From NCBI GenBank assembly GCA_001800085.1, contig MGUS01000063.1:4984-11391 (forward strand): a stretch of DNA of 6,408 nucleotides. The letters run 5' to 3'. Below the pieces are notes generated by a model. The model had not been told where the DNA came from. It searched no databases and saw nothing but the letters and a program-made list of their open reading frames with translations. Below are positions 1-6,284 of the stretch, in pieces (the stretch's first letter is position 1; each line of letters begins with the position of its first letter). The DNA comes from Elusimicrobia bacterium RIFCSPLOWO2_01_FULL_60_11. GTDB lineage: Bacteria; Elusimicrobiota; Elusimicrobia; 2-02-FULL-39-32. A program made the translations under genes and the position numbers.

Positions 1-1389
1 TTCTTCGCCGCTTACCTCATCATTTCCATCCCCGTGGCCCTGGGCGCGCTCCTGGAATATAAACGCGCTTGGAGCCGGGCGGGGTTCTTGACCGCCATTG
101 TTCTGGCATCATGGGCACTGTTCTATACTGGAACCCGCGCGGCTTTCCTGGCCCTGCCGGCTGCCCTGCTTATCTTCTATGTTTTGCTTGAAATGCGGGC
201 GGGATGGCTTTGGAGCATGCGGATCTGGCGGAACAAGGGCAAGTTGGCAGTCGCCGCGGCGGCGGTGATCGCCCTCCTGATGAGTTCCCCTAAAATCCGC
301 GATGCCGTCCATGCGTCACGCGCCACGGCGACATCGCAGACCCACACCCTTATCTGGAAAGACGTGTTCAAGATGTGGAAGGCCCACCCCTGGCTGGGCA
401 CGGGGTTCGGGACCTTCCATGTGGAGTTCCCGCAGTACGCGTCGGACGAGCTCAAGGCCGCCTGGCCGCAGAACGAACGCATCGTCAACGACGCGCACAA
501 CGAGTTCCTCCAGACCCTGGCTGAAACGGGGTTGGCGGGCTTTTCGGCGCTCTGCCTCATCCTCATCTCATTTTACGCTTCCGCCCACCGCTATTTTTGG
601 AGTTCTCCCGAGCCCTCGCCTCTCTTCGCGGGGCTCGTGGCGGGAGTCACAGCGCTCCTCATCCAGAATTTCTTCTCGGTGGACATGCGCTTCATCGTAT
701 CGTCCGCTTACCTTTATCTGGGGATGGGTTTCGCCGCGTCGTTCTTCTCAAGGGAGGTCTCTATTCCCTGGCCCGCGGAAGGTCAGAGAAAACTCGCCAA
801 GGCCCTTTGGCTTGCGGCCTTCATCCTTGCGAGCGGAGTGGGAGGATTCTTCCACAAGCGCCTCGATTTCGGCCTCTTGTCCGAGCTGGCGCGGCCTTAC
901 CGCGCCAACCGCGAGCTGAAAGCCCAGCCGGATTTTTTTGAGGAAAAATATCCCGAATCCATAGAAGGCCTGGAGGCCTTGGCCAAGCAGTTCCCGGAAA
1001 GGTGGCAGGTGTGGGACAAGCTGGGCTATGCTTACGCCAAGGAGATCGAGAAAAAGGACGCGGCGGGCAATAAATCCATCCAGCCCGCCATGGCGGAGCG
1101 GTCCGTGGGGGCTTACCTGAAGGCGCACAAGCTCAACCCCAAGGCGGAAGGCCCGCCCAACAACATCGGCAACATATTCTACACGCTCCACCGCGCCCAT
1201 GAAGCCATCGAATGGTGGAAGGAGGCCGTCCGGATCAACCCCGAGCGCCTGGACGCGCGGCTGAACCTGGGCATCGCCTACTTTTACCAGGGCAAGATCA
1301 AGGAATCGTCCGCGCAGATGGAGGAAGTTTTAAAGCGCGACCCCCGGAACAAGACGGCTTTGGTATTATTGAAAAGAATGGTGGAATAA
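1..1389 (+). CDS. O-antigen ligase/polymerase family membrane protein with C-terminal TPR region (5' partial)
   Basis: The reading frame is open from base 1, so the start lies upstream; the GTG at 34 falls inside a membrane helix and is not the start. The visible part has 462 residues. Numbered from base 1, hydrophobic segments lie near residues 1-18, 28-62, 80-95, 178-195, 205-222, 230-248 and 268-284. The family signature follows the fourth hydrophobic stretch: HPWLGTGFGTF (129-139), then DAHNEFLQTLAETGLAGF (164-181). This is the hallmark of the Wzy_C/WaaL superfamily, whose members polymerise or transfer undecaprenyl-linked glycans on the periplasmic side of the inner membrane. After the last helix comes a soluble tail with two clear TPR units (about 386-448) and a degenerate, interrupted one before them (about 334-381). 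The tail probably binds a partner protein. Wzy polymerase, WaaL ligase and PglL-type oligosaccharyltransferase cannot be told apart here. The next gene starts 10 bases downstream. Confidence 0.85.
   Translation, partial: FFAAYLIISIPVALGALLEYKRAWSRAGFLTAIVLASWALFYTGTRAAFLALPAALLIFYVLLEMRAGWLWSMRIWRNKGKLAVAAAAVIALLMSSPKIRDAVHASRATATSQTHTLIWKDVFKMWKAHPWLGTGFGTFHVEFPQYASDELKAAWPQNERIVNDAHNEFLQTLAETGLAGFSALCLILISFYASAHRYFWSSPEPSPLFAGLVAGVTALLIQNFFSVDMRFIVSSAYLYLGMGFAASFFSREVSIPWPAEGQRKLAKALWLAAFILASGVGGFFHKRLDFGLLSELARPYRANRELKAQPDFFEEKYPESIEGLEALAKQFPERWQVWDKLGYAYAKEIEKKDAAGNKSIQPAMAERSVGAYLKAHKLNPKAEGPPNNIGNIFYTLHRAHEAIEWWKEAVRINPERLDARLNLGIAYFYQGKIKESSAQMEEVLKRDPRNKTALVLLKRMVE
1361..1369 (+). 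promoter_or_regulatory. possible extended -10 element before the DUF gene
   Basis: The bases TGGTATTAT match the extended -10 pattern TGnTATAAT with one mismatch and sit in a small AT-rich island at the end of the preceding gene. A transcript starting about seven bases downstream (near 1376) would carry a roughly 24-base leader holding the ribosome-binding site at 1390. No -35 hexamer is recognisable, and codon chance could explain the match. Confidence 0.2.
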
Positions 1390-1395
1390 GGAGAC
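1390..1395 (+). promoter_or_regulatory. ribosome-binding site of the small DUF gene
   Basis: GGAGAC directly follows the TAA of the preceding gene and ends four bases before the ATG at 1400. It is a near-consensus Shine-Dalgarno sequence, fixes the start at 1400, and supports independent translation of this gene rather than pure coupling. Confidence 0.7.
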
Positions 1396-1399
1396 AGCC

Positions 1400-1834
1400 A
1401 TGAAAGTGACGATGATGCTGGCGGATTTCGCGCAGGCCATAGGCGGCAAGCTCTACATCATGGGAGGCGGCTGGTCCGTGACGGGCCCCGCGCCCTGCCC
1501 CTCCGCGATCGCGGTCAAGATCGAAGTGCCCTGGAACCTGACGAACCAGAAGCACCGCCTGCGTGTGGATCTGCTGGACGGCGATTTCCACCCGGTGCTC
1601 GTGCCCACCCCGCAAGGCGAGGCCCCGATGTTCATCGAAGGCAACTTCGAAGTGGGCCGCCCCGCCGGCCTTTTGGCGGGCACGCCCATGGACGTAGCCC
1701 TCGCCTTCAACATCCCGCCCATCCCTTTGGAGGCGGGTAAGCGCTTCATCTGGAAACTGAAGGTCAACGGCCTCGAGGACGACGACTGGCAGGCGGCCTT
1801 CTCCACCCGTTCCGCCGGACAAAATCCTTCATGA
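1400..1834 (+). CDS. uncharacterised 144-residue protein, DUF6941-like
   Basis: This is a small soluble protein with no signal peptide or membrane segment. Its N-terminal motif MLADFAQAIGGKLYIMGGGW (6-25), followed by AIAVKIEVPW (37-46), resembles a family of hypothetical proteins that I believe is DUF6941; the family name is from memory and unchecked. Alternating hydrophobic residues (VKIEVPW, LRVDLLD, MDVALAF, FIWKLKV) suggest a mostly beta fold, and there is no recognisable catalytic motif. The strong ribosome-binding site six bases upstream supports the ATG at 1400. The stop overlaps the trpC start in an ATGA junction, so the two are probably translationally coupled. That gives no clear functional clue, because nothing in the protein suggests tryptophan metabolism. 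The function is unknown. Confidence 0.85.
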   Translation: MKVTMMLADFAQAIGGKLYIMGGGWSVTGPAPCPSAIAVKIEVPWNLTNQKHRLRVDLLDGDFHPVLVPTPQGEAPMFIEGNFEVGRPAGLLAGTPMDVALAFNIPPIPLEAGKRFIWKLKVNGLEDDDWQAAFSTRSAGQNPS

Positions 1835-2679
1835 CCTTGCTGGATGAAATTTTAGAGAGGACCCGCTCCGATCTGGAAGAACGGCGCTCCCGCGTGCCTC
1901 TTGCTGAACTGGAGCGGATGGCGGCTCCCCCCGTGCGGCCGTTCCTCAAAGGATTCGGCAAAGGTTTCCGCATCATCGGGGAGATCAAGGCGTCCTCCCC
2001 CAGCGGCGGCAGGATGGACCCGCGCAATGTGGAGCATGCTCTCGAAGTTTACAACGCCTCCCCGGCCATCGCCGCCATTTCCATCCTCACGAACGCCCCC
2101 TACTTCGGCGGCTCCCTCGAATATCTTCAGCAAGCGCGGCAAAGGACCTCCAAGTCCATTTTAAGGAAGGATTTCATCATCGACGAATACCAGGTGCGCG
2201 AAGCCCGGGCCTATGGCGCCGACGCGGTGCTCCTGATGGCCTCCGTCCATTTTGAAGACCCCGGCCTGTTCGCGCGCCTCTACAAGCTGGCCAAATCCCT
2301 GGGCCTCGAGCCCTTCATCGAGATCGGCATGAGGGAGGACCTGGAGGACATGGACAGGCAGATATCCATGATCCCGGCGGACGCTTCCCTTGTGGGCGTC
2401 AACTCCAGACAGTTCAAGATGGGCGCGAAAGAAGAAGCGGGCAAGCGAGCCGGCCAAGATCTGACGACGGACAAGGGCCGCCATAAGGAGCTGATCAAGC
2501 TCATCCCGAAGAAGAGCGGGAGGATATGTGTCGCCGAAAGCGGCATCGACGACCCGGGCGATCTGAAATCCCTCGCCGAGCTGGGCTACCAGGCCGCCCT
2601 GATCGGGACGGCGTTCCTGAAGGGCCCCGCCAAGATCGGGGACATCGTCCCAAAATTCGCCGCTTCGTGTATGATATAA
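1831..2679 (+). CDS. trpC: indole-3-glycerol-phosphate synthase
   Basis: This cytoplasmic (beta/alpha)8-barrel enzyme closes the ring of 1-(2-carboxyphenylamino)-1-deoxyribulose 5-phosphate to indole-3-glycerol phosphate, with loss of CO2 and water, in tryptophan synthesis. Its 282 residues slightly exceed the usual 250-270. Family motifs occur in order: IIGEIKASSPSGG (48-60; Glu51, Lys53), SILTNAPYFGGSLE (84-97), LRKDFIIDEYQV (111-122; Lys113), FIEIG (162-166; Glu164), GVNSRQ (189-194; Asn191, Arg193), VAESGI (234-239; Glu236, Ser237) and the phosphate-site ALIGTAF (256-262). All catalytic positions known from the Sulfolobus enzyme are therefore present. Two oddities stand out: Ala54 replaces the usual Lys/Arg after the catalytic Lys53, and a charged segment near 197-214 makes the Asn191-Glu236 spacing about 15 residues longer than in Sulfolobus. 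It is monofunctional, with no TrpF domain, and no other trp gene is in view. The ATG overlaps the previous stop (ATGA) and has only a weak ribosome-binding site, so coupling is likely. Confidence 0.95.
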   Translation: MTLLDEILERTRSDLEERRSRVPLAELERMAAPPVRPFLKGFGKGFRIIGEIKASSPSGGRMDPRNVEHALEVYNASPAIAAISILTNAPYFGGSLEYLQQARQRTSKSILRKDFIIDEYQVREARAYGADAVLLMASVHFEDPGLFARLYKLAKSLGLEPFIEIGMREDLEDMDRQISMIPADASLVGVNSRQFKMGAKEEAGKRAGQDLTTDKGRHKELIKLIPKKSGRICVAESGIDDPGDLKSLAELGYQAALIGTAFLKGPAKIGDIVPKFAASCMI

Positions 2680-2680
2680 T
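2672..2680 (+). promoter_or_regulatory. extended -10 promoter element inside the trpC end
   Basis: TGATATAAT is an exact match to the bacterial extended -10 consensus TGnTATAAT and spans the last codons and stop of trpC. Extended -10 promoters can work without a -35 box, and I see none at the right distance. The expected transcription start is near 2687, which falls on the upstream candidate ATG (2685) of the histidine kinase gene. A transcript from here would more naturally use the in-frame ATG at 2706. Such an AT-rich consensus string is unusual in this GC-rich DNA, but no experiment supports it. Confidence 0.4.
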
Positions 2681-2684
2681 CCTC

Positions 2685-3827
2685 ATGGAAAGAACGCCTT
2701 CCACTATGAAATATCCCGAAATCCCGCAGAGCCAGATCTCCGAAATGAAGACCCGGCTCCAAGCCATCCTTTTCTCCATCGAGGACGGCATCGTGATGAC
2801 CGATTTCGAGGGCAACATCAGCATCTTGAACGACTCCGCGAAAAAACTCCTGGGCATCGAGAAAAAATTCCCCTACGAGCTGAAGTTCCTGGACTACGTC
2901 GCCGACGCGGGCGTCAAAGGGAAGCTCAAGGAGATCCTCGCATCCCCGCAGGAGCAGCAGACCGAAGAGATCCTGGCCCCCGGCAAGGACAAGGAGAAGT
3001 GCCTGCTCGTGACGAAAAGCACGGTGACCACGGCCAAGGGCGAAGTGCTGGGCAAGGTGCTGGCGTTCCGCGACATCAGCCGCGAGCGCGACCTGGAGAA
3101 ACTCAAGGACGATTTCGTCCATTCCATAACGCACGACTTGAAGAGCCCGCTCACGTCCATCCAGGGCTACCTGGACCTTTTTCTGAGCGGGGAGATCGAG
3201 CCCCTGACCCCCACCCAGATCAAGCACATGGAGGTGATGAACCACTCCACCCGCAAGCTCCTGAAGATGATCAACAACCTTCTCGACATGGCCAAGATAG
3301 AGGCCGGGCACCTCATCCTGGAAAAAGGTCCCTGGGACCCGGTCAATTCCGTCACACAGATATTGACGGAGCTCCACGCGGTCTCCTGGCTCATCAAGAT
3401 CGGCCTGAAAGCCTCCGTGACGCGGATGAAGGACGGGAAAAAGACGACGGCGCAGGTCTTCCCCGCTCCCGCGGGCCAGGCGCTCCCGGAGATCACCCTC
3501 ATGGCCGACGGCAACCTGATGGACCGCGCCATAAGCAACCTGGTGGACAACGCGCTCAAGCACACGCCTCAGGGCGGCTCGATCGAGGTCCATATCGAAG
3601 AGGAGCCCCGTAAGATCATCGTCTCGGTCCGAGACAGCGGCGAGGGCATCCCCCCCGAGGCCCTGGAGAAGATATTCCAGAAATTCCAGCAGCTCTCCGG
3701 CACCAAGGGCGGCACCGGCCTCGGGCTCACATTCGCCCGCGAGACCGTGGAGCGCCACGGGGGCAGGATCATGGCCGCCTCGGAGCCCGGCAAGGGCGCC
3801 ACATTCACTCTCTGGGTCCCCAAGTAA
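2685..3827 (+). CDS. soluble PAS-domain sensor histidine kinase
   Basis: This is a 380-residue two-component sensor kinase with no membrane segment, so it probably senses a cytoplasmic signal. A PAS-like domain covers about 21-130 (DGIVMTDFEGNISILNDSA at 34-52), ending in AFRDISRERDLEKLK. The dimerisation/phosphoacceptor domain follows with H-box FVHSITHDLKSPL (144-156), phosphorylated His150. The ATPase domain has the N-box NLVDNALKH (285-293), G1 box DSGEGI (317-322), F-box FQKF (331-334) and G2 box GGTGLGL (342-348), all intact. The linker before the N-box carries a basic, proline-containing stretch (about 243-268) that looks longer than usual. The start is uncertain: ATG 2685 lies five bases after the trpC stop without a ribosome-binding site, and ATG 2706 is an alternative giving 373 residues. 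The frame extends further upstream to 2526, but that part is an Arg/Pro-rich shadow of trpC. No response regulator is nearby, so partner and targets are unknown. Confidence 0.93.
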   Translation: MERTPSTMKYPEIPQSQISEMKTRLQAILFSIEDGIVMTDFEGNISILNDSAKKLLGIEKKFPYELKFLDYVADAGVKGKLKEILASPQEQQTEEILAPGKDKEKCLLVTKSTVTTAKGEVLGKVLAFRDISRERDLEKLKDDFVHSITHDLKSPLTSIQGYLDLFLSGEIEPLTPTQIKHMEVMNHSTRKLLKMINNLLDMAKIEAGHLILEKGPWDPVNSVTQILTELHAVSWLIKIGLKASVTRMKDGKKTTAQVFPAPAGQALPEITLMADGNLMDRAISNLVDNALKHTPQGGSIEVHIEEEPRKIIVSVRDSGEGIPPEALEKIFQKFQQLSGTKGGTGLGLTFARETVERHGGRIMAASEPGKGATFTLWVPK

Positions 3828-3840
3828 TCCCATTTTTTCC

Positions 3841-5994
3841 CTGGACGACCTGAACCCGCCCCAGAAAGAAGCCGTCACCCACGGCGAGGGGCCGCTTTTG
3901 ATCCTGGCGGGCGCGGGCTCCGGCAAGACGCGCGTCATCACCTACCGCATCACCCACCTGCTGGAGCAAGGGGTCAAGCCCTGGAACATTTTGGCCGTCA
4001 CCTTCACCAACAAAGCGGCGGGGGAGATGAAGGAGCGCGTGACCGCGCTCTCGCAAGAAAAGGGCGCGGGCGTGTGGATCTCCACATTCCATTCCTTCTG
4101 CGCGCAGTTCTTGAGGACGGAAGGGAGCCGCTACGGCCTGGACCGCGGCTTCACCATCTACGACGACGACGACCAGAAGAAGCTGGTACGGGACTGCCTG
4201 CGCGAGCTCAACTTGGACGACAAGAAGATCAAGCCCGGCGCGGTCTTGAACCGCATCTCCCGCGAGAAGGACCAGCTCATGGACGCGGAGTCCTTTTCCA
4301 TCGCCGCGCTCGGGAGCGGCGACCCGCAGAAGCAGATGCTGGCGGGGATCTATTCGCTCTATCAGAAGAAGCTGGAGAGCGCGCTCGCCCTCGATTTCGG
4401 CGACCTCATCATGAAGAGCGTGGAATTCCTGCAGGCCTACCCCGACCTGCGGGAGAAGTACCAGGAGCGCTTCCGCCACATCCTCGTGGACGAGTACCAG
4501 GACACCAACCGCGCCCAGTACATGCTCACCAAGACCCTGGCCGCGCGCCACCAGAACCTCTGCGTGGTGGGGGACGACGACCAGTCCATCTATTCCTGGC
4601 GCGGCGCCGACATCAGGAACATCCTCGATTTCGAGAAGGACTACAAGGCCGTGAAAACCGTGAAACTTGAGCAGAACTACAGGAGCACCGCGCCCATCCT
4701 CTCCGCGGCCTGGAGTTTGGTGCGCAACAACGAACAGAGGAAGGAAAAGAAGCTCTGGACCGCGCGGGAATCGGAAACTCCCGTCAAGACCGAGCAGCTG
4801 GCCAACGAGTTGCAGGAAGCCCGCTTCGTGGCGGACAAGATCCTGGAGGTCCGGGAGGACAAGGGCTGGGGGTTCCAGCAATTCTCCGTCTTCTACCGCA
4901 CCAACGCCCAGTCCCGCGTCCTGGAAGACGCCTTGCGGAGCGCCCGCATCCCCTATGTGCTGGTGGGCAATGTCAGATTCTATGAGCGCGCGGAAGTGAA
5001 GGACGTCCTGGCGTATCTGCGCCTCATCACCAACCCCAAGGACGATCTGAGCTTCAAGCGCATCTTGAACACCCCGCCGCGGGGCCTGGGGAAAGTCACC
5101 CTGGAAGCCCTGGAGAAATTCTCCGCTCTCCGATCCATTCCCCTTTATCAGGCCATGTCCGACCCGGAATTCCTGAATACTTTGGGCGGCAAGGCGCGCG
5201 AAGGCATCCTGCTCTTCAAGAAGATCACGGGGGATCTGGCGGCGCGCAAGGACACTCTGCGGGCCTCCGAGATGACCCGCGATGTCCTGGAAAGATCCGG
5301 CATGCTGAAGATCCTCGAGGAGGACGCCAAGAACGACCTGGAAGCCGCCGAGCGGTTGGACAACGTGCAGGAACTGCTGAACGCCACCGCCGAATTCGAC
5401 GAGGCCTCCGAGGACAAGAGCACCGCGGCCTACCTGGCGCAGGTCTCGCTCCTGACCACGTCCGACGACAAGCAGGACAAGGCCGACAAGGTCACCTTGA
5501 TGACGGTGCACATCGCCAAGGGCCTGGAATTCACAAGCGTTTTCCTGACCGGCATGGAGGAAGGCCTTTTTCCCCTGGGCGAAGCCCAGTTCGGCCAGGA
5601 AGAGCTGGAAGAGGAGCGCCGCCTCGCCTATGTGGGCATGACGCGCGCCAAGGAACAGCTCTATCTCACCTGCGCGGCCAGCCGCCGGCTCTACGGCCAG
5701 ACGCGCTGGAACCTGCCGTCCCGCTTCATCGCGGAGGCGGGACTGAAAGTGGAGGGCCGGCCGCAGACATCGGACGACGACCTGATATCGCCCGACGCGC
5801 TCCCGCCCCGCTCCATCCGGTCGGGGCCGAAGACCTCCCTGCGCGTGGGGGACCGCGTGCGCCACGCGGAGTTCGGGACCGGCAAGGTGACGGACCGGAG
5901 CGGCGAAGGGGTTGAGCTCAAAGTCGTGGTGGTGTTCGACAACGGCCAGTGGAAGAAACTTCTGGTGAAATACGCTCCCTTGGAGAAGATCTGA
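3841..5994 (+). CDS. pcrA: UvrD/PcrA-type superfamily 1A DNA helicase
   Basis: This ATP-driven 3'-5' DNA translocase/helicase acts in repair, plasmid replication and clearing of proteins from DNA. Numbered from CTG 3841 (717 residues, usual for PcrA/UvrD), the motifs are: Q motif LNPPQKEAV (4-12), Walker A AGAGSGKT (23-30), Ia TFTNKAA (54-60), STFHSF (81-86), II DEYQDTN (217-223), III VGDDDQSIYSWRGA (243-256), IV QNYRST (278-283), IVa FYRTNAQSR (351-359), V MTVHIAKGLEF (554-564, Ile where Ser/Ala is common) and VI RRLAYVGMTRA (593-603). A Tudor-like C-terminal domain (667-717, VGDRVRHAEFGTGKV) matches the one that binds RNA polymerase in PcrA. The start is problematic. The frame is open from 3535 but has no ATG, GTG or TTG before TTG 3898, which would remove the Q motif; GAGGGG at 3886 gives that TTG a misleading ribosome-binding site. 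CTG 3841 or ATT 3832, just after the kinase stop, fits the family best. The stop overlaps the gatC start (TGATG). Confidence 0.92.
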   Translation: MDDLNPPQKEAVTHGEGPLLILAGAGSGKTRVITYRITHLLEQGVKPWNILAVTFTNKAAGEMKERVTALSQEKGAGVWISTFHSFCAQFLRTEGSRYGLDRGFTIYDDDDQKKLVRDCLRELNLDDKKIKPGAVLNRISREKDQLMDAESFSIAALGSGDPQKQMLAGIYSLYQKKLESALALDFGDLIMKSVEFLQAYPDLREKYQERFRHILVDEYQDTNRAQYMLTKTLAARHQNLCVVGDDDQSIYSWRGADIRNILDFEKDYKAVKTVKLEQNYRSTAPILSAAWSLVRNNEQRKEKKLWTARESETPVKTEQLANELQEARFVADKILEVREDKGWGFQQFSVFYRTNAQSRVLEDALRSARIPYVLVGNVRFYERAEVKDVLAYLRLITNPKDDLSFKRILNTPPRGLGKVTLEALEKFSALRSIPLYQAMSDPEFLNTLGGKAREGILLFKKITGDLAARKDTLRASEMTRDVLERSGMLKILEEDAKNDLEAAERLDNVQELLNATAEFDEASEDKSTAAYLAQVSLLTTSDDKQDKADKVTLMTVHIAKGLEFTSVFLTGMEEGLFPLGEAQFGQEELEEERRLAYVGMTRAKEQLYLTCAASRRLYGQTRWNLPSRFIAEAGLKVEGRPQTSDDDLISPDALPPRSIRSGPKTSLRVGDRVRHAEFGTGKVTDRSGEGVELKVVVVFDNGQWKKLLVKYAPLEKI
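5982..5988 (+). promoter_or_regulatory. ribosome-binding site of gatC
   Basis: GGAGAAG lies in the last codons of the helicase gene, five bases before the ATG at 5994. It selects that ATG over the in-frame upstream GTG at 5949, which would add 15 residues unrelated to GatC. Confidence 0.75.
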
Positions 5995-6284
5995 TGGCCC
6001 TGACTAAAAAAGACGTGGAGCATGTGGCGCGCCTGGCGCGCCTGGCGCTCACCGAAAAAGAAAAAGAGGATTTCACGGAGCAGCTCGGGAAGATCCTGGG
6101 CTACATCGAAAAACTGAACGAGATGGACATCACCGGCGTCCCCCCCACCGCGCACCCCTTCTTCACCAAGACCGTCTGGCGGGAGGACAAGACCTATCGC
6201 TGGAGCGAGGCCGGGCCCATCTTGGAGAACGCGCCGGAGAAAGAAGAAGGGTTCTTCAAGGTCAGGAAGGTGATAGAAGGATGA
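5994..6284 (+). CDS. gatC: Asp-tRNA(Asn)/Glu-tRNA(Gln) amidotransferase subunit C
   Basis: GatC is the small subunit of the GatCAB complex, which converts misacylated Glu-tRNA(Gln), and in many bacteria Asp-tRNA(Asn), to the amidated form. It wraps around and stabilises the GatA-GatB interface. At 96 residues it has the normal length. Recognisable family blocks are DVEHVARLARLALTEKE (7-23), FTEQLGKILGYIEKLNEMD (27-45), the proline segment GVPPTAHPF (48-56), WREDK (62-66), ILENAPEKEEGFF (75-87) and the C-terminal VRKVIEG, where Arg replaces the usual Pro of the FRVPKVI ending. The start at 5994 is set by the ribosome-binding site at 5982 and by family length. The gene overlaps the helicase stop by one base and the gatA start by four, so it is translationally coupled on both sides. 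This implies that the organism lacks, or does not rely only on, direct glutaminyl- or asparaginyl-tRNA synthetase charging. Confidence 0.96.
   Translation: MALTKKDVEHVARLARLALTEKEKEDFTEQLGKILGYIEKLNEMDITGVPPTAHPFFTKTVWREDKTYRWSEAGPILENAPEKEEGFFKVRKVIEG
6265..6270 (+). promoter_or_regulatory. probable ribosome-binding site of gatA
   Basis: GGAAGG lies in the last codons of gatC, ten bases before the gatA ATG at 6281. A second purine run, AGAAGG at 6275-6280, touches the ATG and is too close to serve. Together with the ATGA overlap this supports coupled translation. Confidence 0.5.

Noticed and set aside
302..919. Alternative + strand frame of 205 codons inside the O-antigen ligase-like gene.
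   Set aside because: Ser/Arg/Pro-rich translation without motifs; the overlapping frame carries the family signature and membrane helices.
2526..2684. Upstream extension of the histidine kinase to ATG 2526.
   Set aside because: The added residues are Arg/Pro-rich and overlap the end of trpC by more than 150 bases, typical of out-of-frame translation; the PAS domain begins well after 2685.
3813..3838. Possible terminator after the kinase: TGGG (3813-3816) pairing with CCCA (3829-3832), followed by six T.
   Set aside because: A four-base stem with a 12-base loop is too weak for an intrinsic terminator, and it sits at the start of the next gene.
2586..3941. A 451-codon open frame on the minus strand opposite the histidine kinase gene.
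   Set aside because: Same cause: an antisense shadow of a gene with complete kinase motifs; the translation is Leu/Gly/Asp-rich without domains.
3805..5865. A 686-codon open frame on the minus strand opposite the helicase gene.
   Set aside because: Its translation is low-complexity and has no recognisable motifs, while the + strand carries every SF1 helicase motif. GC-rich codon use removes stops from the antisense frame.
5949..5993. GTG 5949 as the gatC start.
   Set aside because: The 15 extra residues do not resemble GatC and overlap the helicase Tudor-like domain; ATG 5994 has a good ribosome-binding site and gives the normal length.
6025..6050. Tandem TGGCGCGCC repeat (two copies plus a partial third) near the start of gatC.
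   Set aside because: It encodes the conserved VARLARLAL helix of GatC, so the protein sequence explains it.
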